38,806 nucleotides of DNA, from the NCBI GenBank assembly GCA_964406515.1, contig CAYORV010000005.1, forward strand, positions 1 through 38,806, given 5' to 3'. Source of the DNA: JAGLWP01 sp964406515 (GTDB taxonomy: Archaea; Nanobdellota; Nanobdellia; Pacearchaeales; GW2011-AR1). Made by a program: the position numbers and the translations under genes. Below the pieces are notes generated by a model. The model saw only the letters and a list, made by a program, of their open reading frames with translations, was not told where the DNA came from and made no database searches. Shown here piece after piece: positions 1 to 6,105 of this stretch; positions within the stretch are counted from its first letter, which is position 1; each line of letters begins with the position of its first letter.

Positions 1-1268
1 TCATCACCATCTACATCCATTGCTGGATGATCTACAACCCAGTTTTGAATATCTGTGTCAATATCTTTAATTCCTTCTTCTATTGTCCAAACTTCATCTA
101 CCAAAACAAAATCCTCAATAACCTCTCCCCCAACATCAATTGTTTCATTTTCAAATCCATCTATAATACCATTAATTTCATTTTCAATAATATAATTTAT
201 CAGCCCGTCCTCGTTTTCAACCATTGTAATTTCCCCACATTTTTCTTCTAAAAAAATATCGCCATCATAACAATGAGGAATAGCTTCTTGCATTGTCATC
301 ACTTCATCTTTAGGTCCTGAACACTCTACTTCATCCCAGTTGCCTTCAGCATCCCAACATTTTGCAGATGTTTCTTTTAGATGATCATATTGTCTACATT
401 CTGGTTTAGTATTTTGATTTTGGCACTCTGGAGGAATCTGATCTGATTTTCCTCCATGAAAAGATAGCATGTCTTCTTGTTTCTCTCTAAATAAATTCAT
501 TAAAAAATCTGGGACAAAACTTTCTGCAGGAGGCCTCAAAGCAATCATTTGGTCACATGCTTCTTGGTCATCTTTGTATTCACACCTAACTGCTAAAGCA
601 ATCATCTTCTTACATTGTGCTTTTTCATCAACGTCAGAAACATCATCACAATTACAAGTTCCAGGATCACCCATACAACTTCTAATATCTAACATTAATT
701 GAACAAATAATTCTTCTTGAAGTTTTTTTAATTCTTTTAATTCTTTTTGGAGTGATTCTGGAGCAGTTTCTGGATTGCACTTTTCTTCTTTTAACATTAA
801 AGTATAATCTTCTTTTGCAAGTTTTTTGCACATCTCAAAAATCTCTTTAGTAAGTCCTGCCATTAGTTGTGTTTTTTTCTCCTCTAAAACATAAACATCA
901 AAATTATCTGAAAGCCCTTCTTCGTCTTCTATTATATCAATAAGCTCATCAACACTTTCTTCAACTTCATCAGCAGTATCTAATGAAACTTTTTCTTGCA
1001 CGACCTTAAGTTTTTTATGTGCTCTTTCAAGATTTTTAATAGCATCTTCCTCATCTTGATTTTGAGAATTTTCCATAGCTGAATCTATTTCTCTTTCTCT
1101 TATCTCCAAAGCCAATCTTACCTTATTATCCCCAGAGGAGAAAAACATTCTAACATTATTTGTGAATCTATTAAATCCAGAATAAGTTTGAGCTTGCTCT
1201 TGAGCCTGAATCAAAGGAGAGACTAATAAAATACCTACAAATAATATCACAATCATCCCCTTTTTCAT
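1..1268 (-). CDS. Secreted coiled-coil protein, C-terminus beyond left edge
   Basis: The minus frame from the ATG at 1268 stays open for 422 codons and leaves the window, so the C-terminus is missing. The N-terminus is a signal peptide: MKKG, then a hydrophobic run ending in an IQA-QEQ cleavage-like site. Residues ~45-80 read as a charged helix with heptad character (LALEIREREIDSAM, then DAIKNLERAHKKL). This resembles the helical repeats of secreted archaeal DUF5667-type proteins, but the resemblance is from memory only. The rest is acidic and cysteine-containing (for example SCMGDPGTCNCDD), suggesting an extracytoplasmic domain with disulfides or metal. A TATA-like stretch (TTTTATATAC) at ~1292-1302 lies ~27 nt before the ATG, so the mRNA is probably leaderless. 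Function unknown; that it is a real gene is well supported by codon pattern, signal peptide and promoter. Confidence 0.8.
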   Translation of the reverse strand, partial: MKKGMIVILFVGILLVSPLIQAQEQAQTYSGFNRFTNNVRMFFSSGDNKVRLALEIREREIDSAMENSQNQDEEDAIKNLERAHKKLKVVQEKVSLDTADEVEESVDELIDIIEDEEGLSDNFDVYVLEEKKTQLMAGLTKEIFEMCKKLAKEDYTLMLKEEKCNPETAPESLQKELKELKKLQEELFVQLMLDIRSCMGDPGTCNCDDVSDVDEKAQCKKMIALAVRCEYKDDQEACDQMIALRPPAESFVPDFLMNLFREKQEDMLSFHGGKSDQIPPECQNQNTKPECRQYDHLKETSAKCWDAEGNWDEVECSGPKDEVMTMQEAIPHCYDGDIFLEEKCGEITMVENEDGLINYIIENEINGIIDGFENETIDVGGEVIEDFVLVDEVWTIEEGIKDIDTDIQNWVVDHPAMDVDGD

Positions 1269-1317
1269 ACTTATATTAAAAAACAATTGTATATAAAATT
1301 ACCGAATTGAAAAATCC

Positions 1318-1332
1318 TAAATGCGGGAGACA
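1318..1332. repeat. Distal copy of tRNA-Leu 3' end (15-bp direct repeat)
   Basis: TAAATGCGGGAGACA here is identical to 1511-1525, which covers the discriminator and 3' acceptor strand of the tRNA-Leu gene plus 4 bases beyond it. The copies are 193 bp apart in the same orientation. This looks like an att-type duplication at a tRNA 3' end. Confidence 0.8.
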
Positions 1333-1510
1333 ACTCGCTCCCAGAGAAGTCGTGATTAATTAAAAATATTTGTCGCTTCTCTAAAAGCTCGGGATTTGAG
1401 GCTCAACGAAGTTGAGTCACCTGCTTGCAGGTTCTCGTGCCCTCTTTGGGTATCCCTCCTTGGGAAAATAATCTTATATCAGAAAATGCATTTCACTTTG
1501 TTCAATTGCA
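1333..1510 (-). repeat. Hairpin-rich element between tRNA-Leu 3'-end repeats
   Basis: This segment lies between the two 15-bp repeats and has no ORF. It contains several self-complementary stretches: AGAGAAG paired with CTTCTCT (1343-1349 with ~1375-1381), CTCAA paired with TTGAG around 1412-1426, ACCTG-CTTG-CAGGT at 1419-1430, and a CCC-TCCTT-GGG hairpin near 1455-1465. A 26-nt core at 1429-1454 recurs beside tRNA-Ser at 12380-12405 with two mismatches. It would be transcribed as the tRNA-Leu trailer. It may be a small mobile or structured RNA element; its function is unknown. Confidence 0.6.
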
Positions 1511-1525
1511 TAAATGCGGGAGACA
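1511..1525. repeat. Proximal copy of 15-bp repeat in tRNA-Leu 3' end
   Basis: Identical to 1318-1332. It spans the 3' acceptor strand and discriminator of tRNA-Leu and the 4 bases beyond. Confidence 0.8.
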
Positions 1526-1598
1526 GGATTTGAACCTGCGTAGGCACTAAGCCACAGCCTCTTAAGGGCTGCCCGTTTGACCACTCCGGAACCCCCGC
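1515..1598 (-). tRNA. tRNA-Leu (anticodon TAA)
   Basis: On the minus strand the acceptor GCGGGGG pairs with CTCCCGC (one G-T), with discriminator A. The anticodon loop is CTTAAGA, so the anticodon is TAA. A long variable arm (TGTGGC...GCCTACG region) marks a class II tRNA, and a T-arm GCAGG-TTCAAAT-CCTGT is present. Length is 84 nt and CCA is not encoded. A TATA-like sequence (ATTTTTAAG) lies ~26 nt upstream at ~1622-1630. The 3' end is duplicated downstream at 1318-1332. Confidence 0.93.
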
Positions 1599-1640
1599 CT
1601 AAAACTTGGAGTATAATTCAACTTAAAAATTTAACTAAAA

Positions 1641-1871
1641 TTATTTTTTCTTCTCAATCTTCACGCCTAATTCTTCTAATCTCTTCAAATGAGCTTGCAT
1701 AATTGCTTCGATATTTTGAATCATTTTAAACAATTCATTTCTCTCATTCACTAAAGTATTCAAAGCTCCCTGATGAAATCCAATTTCTGTTTCTTTTGGC
1801 ATTTCTTGGCTTGACTTTTCCTTAGAGTCTTTAGCCAGCGCTTTCTCAAGATTTTCTTTATCTATTTCCAT
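1641..1871 (-). CDS. Small charged helical protein
   Basis: 76 residues, not recognised. The first third is a Lys/Glu/Ser-rich linker. Residues ~35-72 (NTLVNERNELFKMIQNIEAI, then LKRLEELG) have regular hydrophobic spacing and should form an amphipathic or coiled-coil helix. It ends in a short basic tail and has no signal peptide. It lies just upstream of tRNA-Leu on the same strand and is probably a separate transcript. Reality is supported only by its composition and start; function unknown. Confidence 0.55.
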   Translation of the reverse strand: MEIDKENLEKALAKDSKEKSSQEMPKETEIGFHQGALNTLVNERNELFKMIQNIEAIMQAHLKRLEELGVKIEKKK

Positions 1872-1945
1872 ATTTTTCCATAAGAATTCAACTTAAAAAC
1901 TTAACGCTTCAATAATTTTATAAACTTCAAAAATATTTTATTAAT

Positions 1946-2170
1946 ATGAATTTCAAGTCTAATGGTTTTAAAATTATTTTAAGTATTGTTCTGGCAATTA
2001 TTGGAAACACTTTTTATTGGTATACATTCCCTGCTAAAGGAGGTTTATTGGTTACTGAAAGTTTACCTGTTGCAATTATGACCTTGGTATCCCCTATAGG
2101 ATTAATTTATTTATTATCCTCAATTGCAGTAATTTATATTCTTGTGAGTTTAATCCAAAAAGTAAAATAA
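1946..2170 (+). CDS. Small two-helix membrane protein
   Basis: 74 residues, not recognised. Two hydrophobic segments (about residues 9-28 and 42-70) flank a short loop rich in Gly, Thr and Pro, so this is a small integral membrane protein with a basic C-terminus (IQKVK). A TATA-like TTTATAAAC lies ~25-30 nt before the ATG, which fits a leaderless archaeal mRNA. It converges with the FTR-like gene. Confidence 0.7.
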   Translation: MNFKSNGFKIILSIVLAIIGNTFYWYTFPAKGGLLVTESLPVAIMTLVSPIGLIYLLSSIAVIYILVSLIQKVK

Positions 2171-2199
2171 TCGCGAACATCGTGAGCCAATTTTCCTAA

Positions 2200-2493
2200 T
2201 TATTTCTTCCCACTAACAAACAAAAGACACAGACAATTCCCCTTCAATCCTATTTCTCCACGATGAAATACACATGGGCAAATAATCTCTTCATCTTTCT
2301 TTTTATCTCCACTAACAACTCTACATGGACAATAATTCTCTCCATATTTTTTCCTCTTTGCTAAAAGCCCCTTAATTAATTCTTGCACTATCTTTTCATC
2401 TGGATTCACTTTTATCCCAACCTTTAGAGCATACTTTTCAATCTCTTTCCTTAAATCCTCTTCATTTTTAGATTTGAATTGGACAACTTTCAT
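2200..2493 (-). CDS. Ferredoxin-thioredoxin reductase catalytic-chain-like protein
   Basis: 97 residues. It carries the three-part cysteine signature of the FTR catalytic (beta) chain: CPC at 55-57, CPC at 72-74 followed by V-F-H-R-G-E, and C-L-C at 87-89. In the family these residues ligate a [4Fe-4S] cluster next to a redox-active disulfide that reduces thioredoxin. His77 sits where FTR has its conserved histidine. No variable subunit is nearby, as is usual for archaeal homologues, so the physiological donor and acceptor are unknown. It is divergently transcribed from argS across a 33-bp gap with symmetric TATA boxes. The assignment rests on the Cys pattern and length and is strong. Confidence 0.88.
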   Translation of the reverse strand: MKVVQFKSKNEEDLRKEIEKYALKVGIKVNPDEKIVQELIKGLLAKRKKYGENYCPCRVVSGDKKKDEEIICPCVFHRGEIGLKGNCLCLLFVSGKK

Positions 2494-2526
2494 AAACTTT
2501 ATAATCTCTCTTGCTATTTATATCTT
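2494..2526. promoter_or_regulatory. Divergent leaderless promoters (FTR-like / argS)
   Basis: Plus-strand CTTTATAATC (2497-2506) is centred ~25 nt before the argS ATG. Minus-strand AAGATATAAATAG (2513-2525) is centred ~25 nt before the FTR-like ATG. This spacing places both transcription starts at or next to the start codons. Confidence 0.65.
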
Positions 2527-4218
2527 ATGAAAGAGTTGGTAATAAAAGTTCTCAAAAAAGCACTAAAAAAAGAAAAAATTGAATTAAAAGACGAAGAAAT
2601 TAGCAATTTATTAGAAATGCCGCCAAACCAAGACATGGGAGATTATGCTTTTCCTTGTTTTTTTCTAGCAGATAAACTTAAACAAGCACCAAACCAAATT
2701 GCTTTACAAATAAGATCCAATATTGGAAATCATCCTATAATGGATTTTGACGACATTCAAACATCCGGAGCTTACATCAATTTTTTTATAAGTAGAAAAA
2801 ATCTTGCAAGAAAAACTGTCTGGGAAATTCTGACTCAAAAAGAAAAATATGGAAAAACTAATTTAGGAAAAAGAAAAAAAATAGTAGTTGAATTTTCTTC
2901 TCCAAATATTGCTAAACCTTTTGGAATTGGACATTTAAGGTCAACAATTATTGGAAATGCCATTGCAAACATTTGTGAGTTTGAAGGATTTAATGCAGTA
3001 AGAATAAATTATTTAGGAGATTGGGGAACTCAATTTGGAAAACTTATGTTTGGTTACAAAAAATTCGGAAACGAAAAAAAACTACATGCAGACCCAATCA
3101 ATCATCTTCTAGAACTTTATGTCAAAGTAAGCAAGAACAAAACTTACGACAACAAGGCGAGAGAATGGTTCAAGAAATTAGAAGATGGAGATAACGAAGC
3201 AAAAATGTTATGGAAATTATTCCGAGAATTTAGTTTGAGTGAATTCAAAAAAACTTATAAAACTCTTGGAATTAAATTTGACGAGTATTCAGGAGAATCT
3301 CAATATCGCAATAAAATGAAAAAAGTCGTAGCAGAATTAGAAGAAAAAAATCTTTTGAAAAAAAGCCAAGGAGCTAAAATAGTTGATTTGCAAGAAGAGA
3401 ACCTGGGCGTTTGTTTAATTGAAAAAACAGATGGGACAACACTTTATGCAACAAGAGATTTAGCAGCAGCAATCGATAGATACAAAAAACACGGCTTCGA
3501 AAAAATGGTTTATGAAGTTGGCCAAGAACAGAGCTTCCACTTCAAACAATTATTCAGAATTTTAGAATTAATGGGATATGAATGGGCAAAGAATTGTATT
3601 CACATTCCCCACGGATTATATCTCGACAAAGACGGGAAAAAATTCGCAACAAGAAAAGGAAAAACAATTTTCCTAAAAGATATTTTGGAAGAAACAATTG
3701 AGTTAGCTAAAAAAGAAATTAAAAAAAGATCACCCTCAATTCCTAAAACAAAATTAGAAAAACGGGCATTAAAAATTGCAATAGCCGCAATATTTTATGG
3801 AGATTTGAAAAACAATCGTTCAAGCGATATTATTTTTGACCCCAAAAAATTCATTTCATTCGAAGGCGACACAGGCCCATACATCCAATACAGTTATGCA
3901 AGAGCAAGTTCTATTTTGAAAAAAACAAAAAACCAAGATAAATTCAAAGTTTATAATTTAGAAACAAAAGAACTTGAGCTAGTAAAAAAACTTGCACAGT
4001 TTCCAGAAGTTGTTATGGCTTCTTACAAAAGTTTAGCTCCCTCTCTCCTCGCGAATTATTCTTATCAGCTCGCCCAGATTTTCAATGAATTCTACCATGC
4101 TTGTCCAGTGATTGGTTCAAAGCAAGAAGCATTTCGATTAGCATTAGTTCAAGCATTCAGACAAATTTTGAAAAACTCACTGCAACTCCTAGGTATAGAT
4201 GTAATTGAAGAAATGTAA
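2527..4218 (+). CDS. argS: Arginyl-tRNA synthetase
   Basis: Class Ia synthetase charging tRNA-Arg; 563 residues, normal for ArgRS. An N-terminal Add-1-like region (to ~110) is followed by the catalytic core with the HIGH-type motif FGIGHLRS after SSPNIAKP. A degenerate KMSKS loop reads KFATRKGKT, as is usual in ArgRS, and the C-terminal helical anticodon-binding domain contains the GPYIQYSYAR motif. The start at 2527 is chosen because the TATA box lies 25 nt upstream. The in-frame ATG at 2479 would overlap the divergent FTR-like gene and adds a non-conserved stretch. Stand-alone transcript. Confidence 0.96.
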   Translation: MKELVIKVLKKALKKEKIELKDEEISNLLEMPPNQDMGDYAFPCFFLADKLKQAPNQIALQIRSNIGNHPIMDFDDIQTSGAYINFFISRKNLARKTVWEILTQKEKYGKTNLGKRKKIVVEFSSPNIAKPFGIGHLRSTIIGNAIANICEFEGFNAVRINYLGDWGTQFGKLMFGYKKFGNEKKLHADPINHLLELYVKVSKNKTYDNKAREWFKKLEDGDNEAKMLWKLFREFSLSEFKKTYKTLGIKFDEYSGESQYRNKMKKVVAELEEKNLLKKSQGAKIVDLQEENLGVCLIEKTDGTTLYATRDLAAAIDRYKKHGFEKMVYEVGQEQSFHFKQLFRILELMGYEWAKNCIHIPHGLYLDKDGKKFATRKGKTIFLKDILEETIELAKKEIKKRSPSIPKTKLEKRALKIAIAAIFYGDLKNNRSSDIIFDPKKFISFEGDTGPYIQYSYARASSILKKTKNQDKFKVYNLETKELELVKKLAQFPEVVMASYKSLAPSLLANYSYQLAQIFNEFYHACPVIGSKQEAFRLALVQAFRQILKNSLQLLGIDVIEEM

Positions 4219-4281
4219 TCAAAATTTATTTAAACTCTTTTTTCTTATATAAATTAGAAGGAGGTTAAAATAGAAATTTAA

Positions 4282-4722
4282 ATGGCACAATCAAAAAAGA
4301 TGAATGAATCTTTTTTCGCACAACTTTTAAAAGATTTCAATGTTGCTGGAGAAACAATTCGAGCACGACAAGATGAAAAGCAAGGACTTCTTGATGACTT
4401 TACTGGTGAATGTAAAAGATTTTTCTTTGGTAAAATTTCAGAGAGAGCTTTAATGGCTTCTACGAAAAAAGCTAATCTTGAACTTCACAGATTAGATGTA
4501 GATATAAGAAGAAATATAACACGGGCAAGATTATTGGCAGAGAAAGCAGCAAGACTTACATCAGCACAAGCACCAATTGGTTTTAGGGCAACACTTTCAG
4601 GGATAAATGGCGGAAGTAAAAAGGCTGTTAAGAAACCAGCAAGTAAAAAATCTGCTACAAAAAAGAAAGTTGTAAGGAAAAAAGTTACATCAAAAAAATC
4701 AACTAAAAAGAAGAAAAAATAA
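4282..4722 (+). CDS. Basic protein with lysine-rich tail
   Basis: 146 residues, not recognised. Residues 1-~100 are helical with mixed charge. The last ~40 residues are a Lys/Ala/Ser/Thr tail (GSKKAVKKPASKKSATKKK and onward) like histone-H1 or nucleoid-protein tails, so nucleic-acid binding is plausible but inferred. A strong Shine-Dalgarno-like GAAGGAGGT lies ~20 nt before the ATG, and a TATA-like CTTATATAAATT is further upstream. A leadered mRNA is unusual among the mostly leaderless genes here. Confidence 0.75.
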   Translation: MAQSKKMNESFFAQLLKDFNVAGETIRARQDEKQGLLDDFTGECKRFFFGKISERALMASTKKANLELHRLDVDIRRNITRARLLAEKAARLTSAQAPIGFRATLSGINGGSKKAVKKPASKKSATKKKVVRKKVTSKKSTKKKKK

Positions 4723-4798
4723 TTATTTTTTTATTTTAACAAAACTTATAAACTATTTTTATTTAGTATAATTATAGTTAAATAAAAAGGAGGTAGAA

Positions 4799-4999
4799 AT
4801 GGTCGGAAAAAACATAAAAGGGATTTTGAATTTTGTTGCTTGGTTAACTGGAGTTCTTGTATCGTTGGCTGTAGGTTTCGCTATGATTGATGGAGTTATT
4901 GCAGTTAGATGGATACCAGAAATAGTGACAATGATTGCAGGATGGGTTGTTGTAGTTTCAACAGCACTAAGCGCAGTATTAGCTATACTTAAGCAATAA
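4799..4999 (+). CDS. Small two-helix membrane protein
   Basis: 66 residues with two transmembrane helices (about 10-32 and 40-63) and short polar ends; not recognised. The topology is holin-like, but similar short proteins are common in DPANN genomes and no function follows. A strong Shine-Dalgarno AGGAGGT lies 7 nt before the ATG. A TATA-like ACTTATAAAC at ~4743 implies a leader of roughly 30 nt, as for the preceding gene, and suggests high translation. T-rich sequence follows the stop. Confidence 0.75.
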   Translation: MVGKNIKGILNFVAWLTGVLVSLAVGFAMIDGVIAVRWIPEIVTMIAGWVVVVSTALSAVLAILKQ

Positions 5000-5034
5000 A
5001 TTTGCTTAATTTTTTTATTTTTTATTTTTTAGAA
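5000..5034. terminator. T-rich bidirectional terminator
   Basis: Runs of T (TTTTTTTATTTTTTATTTTTT) lie between two convergent gene ends, the usual form of an archaeal terminator. Confidence 0.5.
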
Positions 5035-5235
5035 TTATTTAAACAAGAGTTTTCTAAGGGGAATAATCATGAGTAAAATAAAAACTCCCAAAAACAATCC
5101 CCAATGTTGGACTTCCATCCACGCAACTACGCCAGGTAACAAGTTCAAAAGAAATAATGTTCCAGAAATAATCGCTAAATTCAATAACACAACATTCAGT
5201 AAATAATCTTTTTTTAATTTCTTTTTATTTACCAT
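5035..5235 (-). CDS. Small membrane protein downstream of TrmB-like regulator
   Basis: 66 residues. A basic N-terminus (MVNKKKLKKDY) is followed by two transmembrane helices (about 13-35 and 43-60) and a basic end (RKLLFK). Not recognised. It starts 9 nt after the stop of the TrmB-family gene on the same strand, so the two are probably co-transcribed and the regulator may act with or upon it. Confidence 0.7.
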   Translation of the reverse strand: MVNKKKLKKDYLLNVVLLNLAIISGTLFLLNLLPGVVAWMEVQHWGLFLGVFILLMIIPLRKLLFK

Positions 5236-5244
5236 TTATCCTCT

Positions 5245-6051
5245 TTATTTAACAGGTTTCATCTCGTTCCAAGCAAGTTCAAACATTTGTTCTAATGCTA
5301 GAGCAAAGAAGTCTGTATTCACCCAAATACCAATATCATAATTTGGATGAAACTTTTCATCATCAAGAAGCATAAACATAACTTGGTTTGAGTCAATAAT
5401 CATAAATCTAGCTTTTATTTTTTCAAGTTTTCTTACCTCTGCAACTTTTTTAAACTCTCTCGCAATTTTTATATTGTTAGCATCAATTGGAGCAGCGATT
5501 CTTATTTTAACACCCCTTTTTTTACACTTTTCTAAACTAGGCATCAACGCTTCAAGTTTTCTATTTAATCCTTCATTTGTTGTAACAATTGTTATTGTTT
5601 TTTCTGCTTCTCTAACTAACATATCTAAATGGTTATACAAATTCTGTCTTCCTTTCAAACTTCCAGATAAATCTGAAGGTTCTACAAATTTAATACCTTT
5701 AGTAAAAAGAGAATTTAACTCTCCAAGAACTTCGTCATCTTTTAATTTATCCAATCTGTCAACTCTTTCATTTGCATATTTAACCAAATTCTTTTTTACA
5801 CGCTCAACAACCTCTCCAGGTTTTAATGCAACAAATTTTATTGGTTTACCCAGCTTCATGATAATAAATCCTTTCTTTTCTAAACTTTCTAAAATATCAT
5901 AAGTTCTACTTCTAGGAACATCAGAAATATTACTCAACTCTCCTGCTGTAGAAGTTCCTCGAGAAAGCAATGCTGCCCAAACTTTTACTTCGTATAAATT
6001 CAAGTCAAAAATCTTTCTTAACCTACTCAAAAATTCATCCTTAACGATCAT
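5245..6051 (-). CDS. TrmB-family transcriptional regulator
   Basis: 268 residues. The N-terminal ~80 residues form a TrmB-type winged helix-turn-helix (LNLYEVKVWAALLSRGTSTA, then ISDVPRSRTYDILESLEKKG). A coiled linker follows (KKNLVKYANERVDRLDKL). The C-terminal half (~125-268) resembles the PLD-like effector domain of TrmB proteins, with the strand ITIVTTNEG and a segment RFMIIDSNQVMFML. Family members sense sugars or other metabolites and repress or activate transport and metabolic genes. No sugar operon is adjacent; only the small membrane protein downstream is linked. Family assignment is confident, effector unknown. Confidence 0.88.
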   Translation of the reverse strand: MIVKDEFLSRLRKIFDLNLYEVKVWAALLSRGTSTAGELSNISDVPRSRTYDILESLEKKGFIIMKLGKPIKFVALKPGEVVERVKKNLVKYANERVDRLDKLKDDEVLGELNSLFTKGIKFVEPSDLSGSLKGRQNLYNHLDMLVREAEKTITIVTTNEGLNRKLEALMPSLEKCKKRGVKIRIAAPIDANNIKIAREFKKVAEVRKLEKIKARFMIIDSNQVMFMLLDDEKFHPNYDIGIWVNTDFFALALEQMFELAWNEMKPVK

Positions 6052-6105
6052 CTTATTTTTTATTACCTCTTTTTCTTTTTAAAGATTGTTATGATTCAAA
6101 AGTTC

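Noticed and set aside
469..702. Plus-strand ORF of 77 codons
   Set aside because: Antisense to the secreted coiled-coil protein, which has a signal peptide, promoter and much longer open frame.
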